Origin: an uncultured Clostridia bacterium
GTDB lineage: Bacteria; Bacillota; Clostridia; Saccharofermentanales; DTU023
DNA length: 41,938 nucleotides
Direction of reading: 5' to 3'
Assembly: GCA_937922005.1 (NCBI GenBank)
Contig: CAKZWV010000052.1
Span: 1 to 41,938 of the forward strand
In this document: piece by piece, positions 1-8,505 of the stretch
How positions within the stretch are numbered: position 1 is the first letter of the stretch
Layout of the letters: the number at the start of each line of letters is the position of its first letter
Position numbers and translations under genes: made by a program
Notes under the pieces: generated by a model
What the model was told of the DNA's origin: nothing
Seen by the model: only the letters and a program-made list of their open reading frames with translations
Databases searched by the model: none

Positions 1-7
1 CACTGAG

Positions 8-724
8 ATGACCCAGATCTTGAGCAACGACCCTAATCTGATGGCGAAAGTCCTCATTGGTAACGCCATCCTAGCTATCCCAGTCTACCTACTATATCTT
101 AGAATCCGCAAAAAACAGGGAGTTGCCCTGGCACAGATGAAAGGGATCCGGGGGCAGGATTATTTGTTCTATATATGCCAAGGAATGGCCTTTCAAGGGG
201 GCTTGGGCTTGCTTTTGAACGGGATTTACCAGTTGGGAAAAAATCTCCCCTGGCTGGCCGATCTGGTAGAAACCTACAATGAGGGTATCCAGTCCAGTCT
301 TTTTCCAGAGGGGGTAGTTCCCTGGCTGACCCTGGTTGGCGGGGGCATTCTCATTCCTCTGGCCGAGGAACTGCTTTTCCGAGGTATTGTCATGGGCGAG
401 CTGGAGAAGGTCTGGCCGGGTAAACCAACCTTACTTCTACAAGCCCTGCTCTTTGCCGCCTTCCATCTGAATTTTGTCCAGGGCTTTTATGTCTTTTTCA
501 TTGCCCTGCTTTTGGGGCTGGTTTATCAGCAGTCCAAGAGCCTGATTGCCCCGATCCTGATCCACATGGTGATCAATTCTTATTCCATTATCCTGGGGAC
601 CGTAGCCCAACAATCCCAGAAGACCCTAGTCGCCTTTGGACTTGTGAGTTTTACGATGATGATCATAGGGGCGGTCTGGGGAATCCTGCGCTGGAGGGCC
701 CGGAAGAAGTTAGGAAATATCTAG
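8..724 (+). CDS. CPBP-family intramembrane metalloprotease
   Basis: A multi-spanning membrane protein of the CPBP (CAAX protease and bacteriocin-processing, Abi) family. The family signature is visible: the EExxxR motif (E120, E121, R125), a histidine in FAAFH (H153), and HxxxN (H186, N190) in the last conserved helix; these are the usual metal and catalytic positions. About six hydrophobic segments surround them. The substrate cannot be deduced; relatives process prenylated proteins or peptides or give bacteriocin self-immunity. The first ATG lies 8 bases from the window edge and the frame stays open upstream, so the true start may lie outside. It ends 15 bases before the next gene and is probably the first visible gene of the proline operon, although no functional link to proline is evident. 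Confidence 0.85.
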   Translation: MTQILSNDPNLMAKVLIGNAILAIPVYLLYLRIRKKQGVALAQMKGIRGQDYLFYICQGMAFQGGLGLLLNGIYQLGKNLPWLADLVETYNEGIQSSLFPEGVVPWLTLVGGGILIPLAEELLFRGIVMGELEKVWPGKPTLLLQALLFAAFHLNFVQGFYVFFIALLLGLVYQQSKSLIAPILIHMVINSYSIILGTVAQQSQKTLVAFGLVSFTMMIIGAVWGILRWRARKKLGNI

Positions 725-739
725 AAAGGATTCTTGCAC

Positions 740-2986
740 ATGAATTTTGACGCCTTGTATTACAGAGAACCCATGCGCCAAGAGTATATGGGGACCATTA
801 CAGCCCTTTGGGTCCGTCCTGACCACACTCTGGCCCTGGTGACCGACGAGACTTGCTTTTACCCTGAAGGGGGAGGCCAGCCCGGCGATCGTGGCACCAT
901 CTCCTGGGAGGGGGGCCGGCTCCAGGTGATCGATACCCGTTTTGACAAGGCACCTGGGCAAGAAACCGAGTGCATCACCCATATTTGTGCCTGGCCCCAG
1001 GGGCCTAGCGGGGCTAAGACCCCAGCCCAGCCAGCTTGGGACAGCTTATCCCTCAAAGTGGGCGACCAGGTTCAGCTCCAGATCGATTTTGACCGGCGTT
1101 TTGCCATGATGCAGATGCACAGCGCTGAGCACCTGGTCTCTGGCCTGGCCCACCAGTGGTACGGCTGCAACAATGTAGGTTTCCATATTAACGAAGGGGA
1201 GATGGTCATTGATTTCGACAAGGCCTTGGGCGAAGCTGAAATTCGCCGCCTGGAAGAAGGGACCAACCGAGAGATTTGGGCCAACAAGCCCATCGAGGTC
1301 CTTTACCCTAAAGAAGAAGAGTTAGCAAATATTCCCTACCGCTCCAAAAAGCCCTTGTCTGGCCAAGTTCGTCTTATCCATGTGGAGGAGGTTGATACCT
1401 GTGCCTGCTGTGGGACCCACCTCGACCATACGGGTGAGATTGGCATTTTAAAAATCCGCCATTTCGAACCCCACCGGGGAGGAACCCGGTTGACGATCTT
1501 GGCAGGGAAATGGGCCTGGGAGTATTTGCAGGAAGTCCATGACCAGGCCCAGGCAGTGGGCCAAGCCTTTTCGACTTCGCTCCTGGATATTGAGGAGGCC
1601 ACCCAGGCGCAGATGACTACAGTGGCTGAGCTCAAGGGCAAGATTATGGCCCTGACCCAGGAGCATCTGAAACAGCTCTTGAAGAGTCCGGCGACGGGGC
1701 TTGCGGCCCAGGATCCAGGAGCAGCCTCGGTGGAAAGTCTTTTGATTGACAGCCACATCTTTCTTTTCCCTCAGGCCCTGGAAGGGGCGAATTCTTCGGA
1801 CCTGAAGACCCTGAGCCAGGCTATGACCGATGAGGCCCAGGCCCTGACCCCCCTCTTTACCCCGGCCGTGGATAAAAAGGGCCAGGCCTGCCTCATGGTG
1901 ACCCTGAATTTGGGCAAGCTTCCGGACGAAAAAAGACCGGAGGAGGAGGCCTATGCAGCCCGTTTGGTGGCATATTTGCGGACCTTGTCCTTCCAAGGAG
2001 GGGGTGGGAAGGGCTTTTATTCGGGCCGCCTCCCTCTCGAGGCGGGAGACCTACAAAGGGCCTTGCTGAAAGATTTTGCGCCGGAGGGAGCGGAAGAACC
2101 TGCCTCGAAGGCAGCAGAGAGCGCTGGGAGCCAGGGAGGCGCGAATCCTGCGCCGCAGGGGGCGGCAATCCAGCCCCAGTCCCCCACCCGGCCCCGGCCC
2201 TGGAAGCGCTTTGTCCTGAAAGTGGGGTCCAGTACGGTCTGTCGGGCCAATGGCAAGCTGAATTTGCGGCTCTTAGACCAGCTGGTCCTCTGCCTGGCCG
2301 ACCTCAAGGGCGAGGGCTATGAGATTGTCCTAGTGACTTCGGGGGCCATTGCCGTGGGCGTGAACCGGATGGGGCTGGAAGAGCGCCCAGCCGACATGCC
2401 GACCAAACAGGCCACGGCAGCCGTCGGCCAGTGCGAGCTCATGTATATCTATGAGAAATTATTTAATGACTATGGCTACACAACGGCCCAGATCCTTCTG
2501 ACTAAGGACATCATGGAAGGTGGAGAAAATCGTAAGAATGTAGAGAATACCTTCGAAGCTCTCCTTTCCCTAGGCACTATTCCCATCGTCAACGAGAACG
2601 ACTCTGTGGCCTACGACGAAATTGCCTACGGAGACAACGACACCCTCTCGGCCATTGTCGCCAGCCTCCTAGGAGCCGACGGCCTGATTCTTTTCACCGA
2701 TATCGATGGGCTCTATGACGCAGATCCCCGCAAAGACCCCCAGGCCAAACTCATTTCCCATGTAAGCGAAATTGATGACCGGATCCATGACTTGGCAGCA
2801 GGCAAGGGGAGCAAATGGGGGACCGGCGGGATGGCGACGAAGATCCAAGCCGCCGAGATTGCCATGGCCCACGACATTGAGATGATTATTTGTCGGGGAG
2901 ACCGGCCTAAGATCCTTTTTGACATTCTAGAAGGCAAGCCCATTGGCACCTGCTTCACCAAATATTCCCCCACCTATATCCAGTAA
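740..2986 (+). CDS. proB: Alanyl-tRNA editing protein (AlaX-L type) fused to glutamate 5-kinase (ProB)
   Basis: One uninterrupted 748-residue reading frame joins two enzymes. Residues 1-440 resemble the editing half of alanyl-tRNA synthetase (long AlaX): an N-terminal GGGQPGD segment, the zinc motifs HxxxH (H127, H131) and CxxxH (C223, H227), and a DHHA1-like glycine-rich stretch (GGGGKG, 420-425). This part should hydrolyse mischarged Ser- or Gly-tRNA(Ala). Residues about 445-487 are an Ala/Gly/Pro-rich linker. Residues 488-748 are an amino-acid-kinase domain of glutamate 5-kinase (LKVGSS, VTSGAIAVG, NENDSV, FTDIDGLY, GTGGMATKI), which makes glutamyl-5-phosphate, the first step of proline synthesis; the C-terminal PUA domain of many ProB proteins is absent. 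The start is ATG 740 behind AAAGGA (725-730); TTG 734 is too close to that site. proA follows 13 bases later. The fusion is not one I know from characterised systems. Confidence 0.9.
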   Translation: MNFDALYYREPMRQEYMGTITALWVRPDHTLALVTDETCFYPEGGGQPGDRGTISWEGGRLQVIDTRFDKAPGQETECITHICAWPQGPSGAKTPAQPAWDSLSLKVGDQVQLQIDFDRRFAMMQMHSAEHLVSGLAHQWYGCNNVGFHINEGEMVIDFDKALGEAEIRRLEEGTNREIWANKPIEVLYPKEEELANIPYRSKKPLSGQVRLIHVEEVDTCACCGTHLDHTGEIGILKIRHFEPHRGGTRLTILAGKWAWEYLQEVHDQAQAVGQAFSTSLLDIEEATQAQMTTVAELKGKIMALTQEHLKQLLKSPATGLAAQDPGAASVESLLIDSHIFLFPQALEGANSSDLKTLSQAMTDEAQALTPLFTPAVDKKGQACLMVTLNLGKLPDEKRPEEEAYAARLVAYLRTLSFQGGGGKGFYSGRLPLEAGDLQRALLKDFAPEGAEEPASKAAESAGSQGGANPAPQGAAIQPQSPTRPRPWKRFVLKVGSSTVCRANGKLNLRLLDQLVLCLADLKGEGYEIVLVTSGAIAVGVNRMGLEERPADMPTKQATAAVGQCELMYIYEKLFNDYGYTTAQILLTKDIMEGGENRKNVENTFEALLSLGTIPIVNENDSVAYDEIAYGDNDTLSAIVASLLGADGLILFTDIDGLYDADPRKDPQAKLISHVSEIDDRIHDLAAGKGSKWGTGGMATKIQAAEIAMAHDIEMIICRGDRPKILFDILEGKPIGTCFTKYSPTYIQ

Positions 2987-2999
2987 AGGAGATCTATCC

Positions 3000-4295
3000 A
3001 TGACCATACAAGCCTTAGCCCGGCGTACCAAAGAGGCTTCTTTGGCCCCTGTTCGCTCTTTAGCAGACCGCAACGAACTTTTACGGACCCTCGCCGCTAT
3101 GTTGGGGGAAAAAGAAAAGCAGGAGTATTTGCTCGAGGCCAATAAAAAAGACCTGGAAGAGGGGAAGACAGCGGGGCTGACCGCAAGCCTCTTGGATCGT
3201 TTGGCCTTGAGCCCGACCCGTCTCGAAGGGATGCGGGAGGGCCTCGTCCACCTGGCGGACCTGCCTGATCCCTTAGGGAAGATCTTGGCGGAGCGGACCA
3301 TTGACCAGGGGATTCACCTGTCTCAGGTGTCGGTGCCTTTTGGGGTCATTGCCATTATTTTTGAGGCTAGGCCCAATGTCACCATTGATTGTGCTGGCCT
3401 CTGCTTGAAGTCTGGGAATGCCTGCATCCTCAAGGGCGGCAAGGAGGCCCAGCACAGTAACCAGGCCCTAGTCGCTCTGATTAAAGAGGCCTTGGCTCAG
3501 CAGGGCTTTTCCCCTGATCTCGTGAACCTCGTGGAAGGGAGTGACCGGGCGGATACCCTGGCCCTCATGCAGGACCGAGCTTCGGTGGACCTCCTGATTC
3601 CCAGGGGGAGCCACCGCCTGATCCAGTATTGCCTGGATAACGCCAAGGTTCCGATCATTCAGACAGGAGAAGGGGTTTGCCACATCTATATCGATAAAGA
3701 AGCTAAGCTGGACCTGGCGACCCCCATCGTTCTTAACGCTAAAACTCAGCGCCCCTCGGTCTGCAATGCCTGCGAGTGCCTCCTAGTCCATGAAAGCCTG
3801 GCGGCCTCCTATTTGCCCGAGCTCCTTAAGACCCTAACGGCTTTCCCCGTGGAAATCCATGTTGATCAAGCGACCCTTGAGGATCTGACTCAGGCCTGGG
3901 CCCCCTGGGGGGAGGAGGGGGAGAGGCTCTTACAGACCCTGGTTCCTATGGCTAGCGAAGAAGAATACCATACGGAGTATTTGGACCTTAAAATGTCCCT
4001 GCGCATTGTGCCTTCGGTCGAGGCAGCTTGCGAGCACATTCGCACCTATGGAACGGGGCATTCAGAGGCCATTTTAACTGAAAATGATGAGGCCTGGGCC
4101 TATTTTGTGGCTCACGTCGATGCGGCCGCCCTCTACCGCAATGCCTCCACCCGTTTTACCGATGGCTTTGTCTTTGGCCTAGGGGCGGAGATTGGAATTT
4201 CCACCCAAAAGATGCATGCCCGAGGGCCCATGGGTCTGGAGGCCCTCACCACCTACCGTTATCTATTGGAAGGGAATGGTCAGATCCGCCAATAG
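3000..4295 (+). CDS. proA: Glutamate-5-semialdehyde dehydrogenase (gamma-glutamyl phosphate reductase)
   Basis: Second enzyme of proline synthesis: NADPH-dependent reduction of glutamyl-5-phosphate to glutamate-5-semialdehyde, which cyclises to pyrroline-5-carboxylate. The 431-residue protein matches ProA length and shows the family hallmarks: FGVIAIIFEARPNVT, KGGKEAQHSN, LLIPRGS, the catalytic cysteine C255 in RPSVCNACE, and GTGHSEAI near the C-terminus. ATG 3000 is chosen because AAAGGAG lies 8 bases upstream; an upstream in-frame extension would overlap the preceding gene and has no ribosome site. Its product is unstable and ProA normally associates with glutamate 5-kinase, so tight coupling to the fused proB upstream makes sense. 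Confidence 0.97.
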   Translation: MTIQALARRTKEASLAPVRSLADRNELLRTLAAMLGEKEKQEYLLEANKKDLEEGKTAGLTASLLDRLALSPTRLEGMREGLVHLADLPDPLGKILAERTIDQGIHLSQVSVPFGVIAIIFEARPNVTIDCAGLCLKSGNACILKGGKEAQHSNQALVALIKEALAQQGFSPDLVNLVEGSDRADTLALMQDRASVDLLIPRGSHRLIQYCLDNAKVPIIQTGEGVCHIYIDKEAKLDLATPIVLNAKTQRPSVCNACECLLVHESLAASYLPELLKTLTAFPVEIHVDQATLEDLTQAWAPWGEEGERLLQTLVPMASEEEYHTEYLDLKMSLRIVPSVEAACEHIRTYGTGHSEAILTENDEAWAYFVAHVDAAALYRNASTRFTDGFVFGLGAEIGISTQKMHARGPMGLEALTTYRYLLEGNGQIRQ

Positions 4296-4358
4296 GAGGC
4301 GGTATCTGGGTCGGCCAGCCACAAGGACCAACCTTCATTTTATAAAGGAGACTTTCCT

Positions 4359-5195
4359 ATGATGCAAAAATCAACCCAGCCCTCGGCCGGAACCACCAGC
4401 CAGCACCCCTATGCCTTGGGCATCCTGGGTGTGGGTCATATGGGCAAGGCCATTGTCGAAGGCCTTATCCAAAATCCAGAATTCCCGACCGATCGCCTGG
4501 CCCTATGCACCCACCAAAAGGCCAGTCTGGCCCCCTATGCAGAAAAAGGGGTTGCCATCTTTGACACAGCCAATGATCTAGCCAACCAGGTTGACCTCCT
4601 GATTGTCGCCGTCAAGCCTCAGGCCATGGATGCCACCCTTGCCGAGCTCAAGGGGACGAGTTTTCGGACCCTGGTTAGTCTGGCAGCCGGCTTGTCCCTC
4701 GGCTATTATCAAGCGGCCCTGGGCAAACCCACCATCCGTCTTATGCCCAACCTTCCCCTGGCCATCCAGGCGGGAGCCACGGCCATGAGCCATACCGACG
4801 ATGTGCCGGAGGAAGATTTGCAGGAGATTCAAAGGATTTTCGGGAAAATGGGAATGATTGCCCGGATCCCGGATGAGCAGATGCACGACATTATCGTTGT
4901 CAACGGGTCTACCCCGGCCTATGTCTTTTATTTCCTCAAGCTCCTGATCGACGATGCCGTCCGGCGGGGAGTTGAACCCCAGGTCGCTAAGGATCTCCTC
5001 CTGCAGACTTTTGTGGGGGCAACTGAGTACGCCAAAGCCTCCCCGGAGTCTCTCGACACCCTGATTCAAGCCGTCTGTTCCAAGGGGGGGACCACCATCG
5101 AAGCCATTTCAAGCTTCCAAAATGCCCAGCTTGAACAAATATTCCAGGCCGCTAATGAGGCCTGTGTGGCCCGTTCTAAGGCCCTCGGCAAGTAA
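4359..5195 (+). CDS. proC: Pyrroline-5-carboxylate reductase
   Basis: Final step of proline synthesis: NAD(P)H-dependent reduction of pyrroline-5-carboxylate to proline. The 278-residue protein has an N-terminal Rossmann nucleotide site (LGILGVGHMGKAIVEGL), the VDLLIVAVKPQ segment, RLMPNLPLAIQAGATAMS, and the C-terminal family signature around SKGGTTIEAI. AAAGGAG (4344-4350) precedes two adjacent ATG codons (4359 and 4362); either could be used. About 18 polar residues precede the Rossmann strand, a short extension. Together with the upstream genes it completes glutamate-to-proline synthesis in one operon. The last 20 bases, stop codon included, are echoed just downstream. Confidence 0.96.
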   Translation: MMQKSTQPSAGTTSQHPYALGILGVGHMGKAIVEGLIQNPEFPTDRLALCTHQKASLAPYAEKGVAIFDTANDLANQVDLLIVAVKPQAMDATLAELKGTSFRTLVSLAAGLSLGYYQAALGKPTIRLMPNLPLAIQAGATAMSHTDDVPEEDLQEIQRIFGKMGMIARIPDEQMHDIIVVNGSTPAYVFYFLKLLIDDAVRRGVEPQVAKDLLLQTFVGATEYAKASPESLDTLIQAVCSKGGTTIEAISSFQNAQLEQIFQAANEACVARSKALGK

Positions 5196-5230
5196 AGCCC
5201 TTAGTAGATAAGGCTTTCGGCAAGTAAAGC
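5178..5230 (+). repeat. Imperfect duplication of the proC 3' end
   Basis: A 21-base segment covering the last codons and stop of proC (5178-5198) recurs at 5210-5230 with two mismatches; both copies end CGGCAAGTAAAGC. The second copy lies in non-coding DNA in another frame. Similar post-stop echoes follow purC, thrS and the pgk-tpiA fusion. Confidence 0.8.
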
Positions 5231-5277
5231 AGGACTCTGACCCGGCCCTACTAACCATTAGAAAGAGAGGATCTTTT

Positions 5278-6216
5278 ATGTTTTTCCAGCTCCCTTCCCG
5301 TGATAACGGGTCAACCCCTTGCTCTCCAAGCGGGCTTAACGGCCCTCTTCCATCAAGCGCCCACACCGGCTCACGCAAGAGTCACACTTCCGGTCGTTTG
5401 CAAAATCTAGCCCTTCTTTTTATACTTTTAACAGCCTTCTCGGGCTTGGCGTCCTCCTGCACCCATAAGGTGGACTTTGTTACCGATACCCAGCCGACCA
5501 CGGAGGCCACGGCAAAAGCTGATAAGACACAGGCAGAAGAAGAGAACCAAGACGAAACGGCAACGGCCAACCAGGCGGATGCGAACGCCTCCGACGCCAA
5601 TTCTGCGGATGCCAATGCCTCCGACGCTTCCGACGTCTCTGATTCTAATCAGACCGAAGACGCCAGTGGCGCCAACCCAGAAGCAGCAAATACACCCTCA
5701 AAGGAGTTTCAGATGAGTCAAGAACAGACCAATTATGTCGATATTTTAATGGATAGCGGAAATCATATTATCATTGAGTTATTGCCCGACAAGGCCCCTA
5801 TTTCGGTGGAGAACTTTAAAAAACTTGTCAGTGCCAAGTTTTACGATGGCCTGATCTTCCACAGAATCATTGACGGCTTTATGATCCAGGGCGGCGGACC
5901 GGAATTCGTAGGCCGCAAGGACCAAGCCGACACGATCAAGGGAGAATTTGCTTCCAATGGGGTAAAGGGCAACGATATTTCTCATAAGCGGGGTGTGGTT
6001 TCCATGGCCCGGACTCCCGACAATGATTCCGCCAGCTCCCAATTCTTTATCTGCAATGGGGATAGCGAATTCCTGGATGGAGAATATGCCGCCTTTGGTC
6101 GGGTCCTCTCTGGAATGGAAGAGGTCGACCGGATCGCCAAGCTTCCTAAGGATGCTAACGACTTCCCGAATGATCCTCCCGCTATTCAGTCCATTACCTT
6201 CGTCGAACCCAAATAA
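5278..6216 (+). CDS. Cyclophilin-type peptidyl-prolyl cis-trans isomerase, predicted lipoprotein
   Basis: A cyclophilin catalysing proline cis-trans isomerisation. The C-terminal domain (about residues 152-312) has the core motifs FHRIIDGFMIQGG, SSQFFIC and FGRVLSGMEEVD, so the catalytic Arg and Gln are kept. Ahead of it is a hydrophobic stretch (LALLFILLTAFSGLASSC) ending in a likely lipobox cysteine (C61), then an Ala/Asp/Ser/Asn-rich tether (about 75-140) with repeated DANASDA-like units. The long form should therefore be an extracytoplasmic folding lipoprotein. The signal is unusual in having about 40 polar residues before the hydrophobic segment. ATG 5278 follows AAGAGAGGA. An internal start at 5713 could make a soluble form of 167 residues. 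It lies 82 bases after proC with no terminator seen. Confidence 0.92.
   Translation: MFFQLPSRDNGSTPCSPSGLNGPLPSSAHTGSRKSHTSGRLQNLALLFILLTAFSGLASSCTHKVDFVTDTQPTTEATAKADKTQAEEENQDETATANQADANASDANSADANASDASDVSDSNQTEDASGANPEAANTPSKEFQMSQEQTNYVDILMDSGNHIIIELLPDKAPISVENFKKLVSAKFYDGLIFHRIIDGFMIQGGGPEFVGRKDQADTIKGEFASNGVKGNDISHKRGVVSMARTPDNDSASSQFFICNGDSEFLDGEYAAFGRVLSGMEEVDRIAKLPKDANDFPNDPPAIQSITFVEPK
5700..5715 (+). promoter_or_regulatory. Internal Shine-Dalgarno and start codon inside the cyclophilin gene
   Basis: AAAGGAG (5700-5706) lies six bases before an in-frame ATG (5713, residue 146 of the long form), exactly at the border between the disordered tether and the folded cyclophilin domain. 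Starting here gives MSQEQTNYVDI..., the size and layout of an ordinary cytosolic cyclophilin. The site is a better match than that of the annotated start. Confidence 0.6.
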
Positions 6217-6288
6217 TTCCTAGGGCCATACTTTTATTCTTAAAGGAGCTTGTAGCAACCTTCCTTGTGTAGGACTTAGTTGGTGACT

Positions 6289-7206
6289 ATGAAAAATTTT
6301 GGTGAGATTAAAGCCAAACTGATATCACTTCGGGAGCTTTTGCTCCGTGTGGTCTCTCTCTTTTTATTAGGAGGGGGACTATTTTGGATTGCGCGCCATC
6401 AGACGGAAGCCCCGCAGTTGACCGATAATATGTTCTTTCAGATGGCTTTCCGGGTGGCCCTCGGCCTCTTCGTAGTCCTCCTGTTGGTCAATCTTCGAGA
6501 ATTCCTGAGTAAGCACGTATTAAAGCGCTATGATAAGAATGAGCCGGATTCGCTCGTAGAACTACAGAACAACAAAAAATTTAATCTAGCTTCTGATGAG
6601 GCTCTTGCCTTACGACACAGTCAACAATCCCTACTTCCGGGAGTATTTGCTTATTTGGAAGAAAATCAGTGGATTTTTGACCGTGAGCTCCCGACTGCCT
6701 GGCAGTATTTTAAGGCCCAGCCCCTGAATGCCATCCGCTCTCAGAAAAAGTATTATCGCTTTTTGGTGGCCAAGAATACCAGGCCCAAGTCCGGCGATTT
6801 GGAGCGAGACTTGCATAACTGGAAGCAGTTTTTGATGAACCAGGCCAATAGCATGCCAAGTAACATCCTGGTCTATATTGCCCAGGGGGCCGATGCAGTT
6901 ACGGCGACCAAACTCGGAGTCCCCGTGGCCAACCATTTTTCTCGCTACAAGGACATGGAGCTCTATCTTATCTTGATCGAGCCCGATCATGGCAAGGTCT
7001 ATTTTCCCAACGATACGACCTTCCTGCCCCTATTCAGCCGCCTCCGCTATGCCCTCATTCGTAAGCGCCTTCTCTCGGAATTGACAGATTATGTTTTGCT
7101 CTCCGGGGGCTCGAAGAGTGGCGGTTCTGGTATCGCTGGCAGCAGGACAAGCCAGCGCCGCCCTACCGGGGCACCCTCCCAAGGGTCCACCCGGTCCCCC
7201 TATTAG
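6289..7206 (+). CDS. Hypothetical membrane-anchored protein of unknown family
   Basis: I do not recognise this 305-residue protein. Two hydrophobic helices lie near the N-terminus (around LLLRVVSLFLLGGGLFWIA and FRVALGLFVVLLLVNL). They are followed by a mostly soluble region of about 210 residues rich in aromatic and basic amino acids, then a Gly/Ser/Arg/Pro-rich tail (GGSKSGGSG to the end). It has no signal peptidase or lipobox motif, so it is likely anchored in the membrane with the bulk in the cytoplasm. ATG 6289 is the best start, but its ribosome site is poor: an AAAGGAG-like site sits about 40 bases upstream. Its stop codon lies inside the ribosome site of the next gene, so the two are translationally coupled and probably work together. 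Confidence 0.75.
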   Translation: MKNFGEIKAKLISLRELLLRVVSLFLLGGGLFWIARHQTEAPQLTDNMFFQMAFRVALGLFVVLLLVNLREFLSKHVLKRYDKNEPDSLVELQNNKKFNLASDEALALRHSQQSLLPGVFAYLEENQWIFDRELPTAWQYFKAQPLNAIRSQKKYYRFLVAKNTRPKSGDLERDLHNWKQFLMNQANSMPSNILVYIAQGADAVTATKLGVPVANHFSRYKDMELYLILIEPDHGKVYFPNDTTFLPLFSRLRYALIRKRLLSELTDYVLLSGGSKSGGSGIAGSRTSQRRPTGAPSQGSTRSPY

Positions 7207-7215
7207 GAGGTGCCC

Positions 7216-8274
7216 ATGGCTGATCCCACCCCATCGACCGCTAAAGCTTCTCACCAAGCTTCCCCTCCCAGGTCTTCAGCCCGCAGTTGGCGTTTGCGAT
7301 CCCCCCGTTTTTCCTATCAACTGCAACAAATAATCCCTGACGAGTTTTCCGAATCCCCTGCCCCTGTCGAATCTTCTGATTTTTATAGGCCCTCTGACTC
7401 CCTTGAGCCTTCTCTTCCTTCTAAGCCTTCTGATGCTTCGCTTCCAGCCTACCGGCTGCTTTTAGGCATGGAGGTTCTTTTGGCCTTGGACCGGCGGACC
7501 CGAGCCCCGGGGGGGACTTTTGCTCCTAATGTCACCAAAGCGGATGTGATCTGCCGGGGCATTGAGCGTATCTGGGCGGGAACCTTTCCTCTTTCTGCTT
7601 CCCTGGCCGAGGCCGTTGACTTCCTCCTGCACGAGGATCCGGCAGGTCAGGCTTTTTTGCTTCTTTGGAAGGAAAAGCGCCATGAGATCAAGGAGCTTCA
7701 GCTGGTTACGACAGTCAGGCGGGCTGGGTTTTGGTCTGCCAGCCAACTGCCTGCCCAGAGGATGCAATGCCTGATGCGAGGGGACCGGGCTCCCATTTCT
7801 GTCTATTTTAAACCTATGCGCCTCATGCCCTCTCATGTGCGTAGTTCGCCCTTTTTCTCTGTGTGGGGGATTTTTCGCTATGGACACCCAGAGACTTTGG
7901 GCTTTAATTGGTTTCCCCAGCATCCAGGGAGTATTTTCTTAGATAGTTCAAGAAATCAATCGATTTTAGAGAATATCGCCGCCCACGAATTGGGCCATAC
8001 CCTGGGCTTGGCTGATGCTTACGGGGCCTGGTATCGGGCCTTTTATGAGGCCCCAAATACTCGCAATTATCTGATGAATTCGAATTTCCGTCTCCAGGCT
8101 GAGGAGCTGGCCATGATGCTTCAGGCTCAGGCGAGTGGGCGGATGCAATTTTTTCCAGTGAAATTTTCCTTCAAGCACATCGGAAAGGGGTTTCGAGATG
8201 AGGTTGAGTATTATACGAGCCGCCTAGAGGCCATGCATAACAAAGATAAAGATAAGTATGATGCTGATTCGTAA
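7216..8274 (+). CDS. Metzincin-like zinc metalloprotease, no export signal
   Basis: A 352-residue protein with a metzincin-type zinc site HExxHxxGxxD (H257, E258, H261, G264, D267) and a plausible Met-turn (YLMNS, M287) 20 residues on. The third ligand is Asp rather than His, as in the snapalysin-like subset of metzincins. The first 80 residues are Ser/Pro-rich and probably disordered; no signal peptide or membrane helix is evident, unlike most metzincins, which are secreted. TAGGAGG (7204-7210) precedes ATG 7216 and overlaps the stop of the upstream membrane protein. The substrate is unknown; neighbouring membrane proteins are candidates. Family assignment rests on the motif alone. Confidence 0.72.
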   Translation: MADPTPSTAKASHQASPPRSSARSWRLRSPRFSYQLQQIIPDEFSESPAPVESSDFYRPSDSLEPSLPSKPSDASLPAYRLLLGMEVLLALDRRTRAPGGTFAPNVTKADVICRGIERIWAGTFPLSASLAEAVDFLLHEDPAGQAFLLLWKEKRHEIKELQLVTTVRRAGFWSASQLPAQRMQCLMRGDRAPISVYFKPMRLMPSHVRSSPFFSVWGIFRYGHPETLGFNWFPQHPGSIFLDSSRNQSILENIAAHELGHTLGLADAYGAWYRAFYEAPNTRNYLMNSNFRLQAEELAMMLQAQASGRMQFFPVKFSFKHIGKGFRDEVEYYTSRLEAMHNKDKDKYDADS

Positions 8275-8370
8275 GCACTTGGCCTAAACGGGCCGTCCTA
8301 TTTTCTTTCCTAGGCTTATTCTCGCTTCAATAAATTGATAAAAGCCTTGCCATCTGTTAAGATCGAGGAG

Positions 8371-8505
8371 ATGGTGACCTCCTTACCGGGGGCCACTGGG
8401 CTGGCCCTGGTAGGACCCTATGATCGCAGGATCAAGCGCTATCTCGGCCATCCTCTAGGTACAGGAGTCAAACGATGCGAGACTATTTTAAAATTAGAGG
8501 CCTAA
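8371..8505 (+). CDS. Possible small FeoA-like reading frame or remnant
   Basis: A short frame (44 residues from ATG 8371; open back to 8314) encodes a peptide with a vague FeoA/SH3-like pattern: a LPGATGLALVG strand-turn-strand, then RRIKRYLGHPLGTGVK resembling the RL-x-LG-x-x-pG-x-x-v part of FeoA. It overlaps the start of the next gene by 31 bases in another frame. GAGGAG touches the ATG directly, which is too close for a normal site. It could be a decayed metal-transport accessory gene or chance; no function is claimed. Confidence 0.2.
   Translation: MVTSLPGATGLALVGPYDRRIKRYLGHPLGTGVKRCETILKLEA

Noticed and set aside
2943..2999. Upstream extension of proA
   Set aside because: It overlaps the end of proB and lacks a ribosome site; AAAGGAG at 2985-2991 serves ATG 3000.
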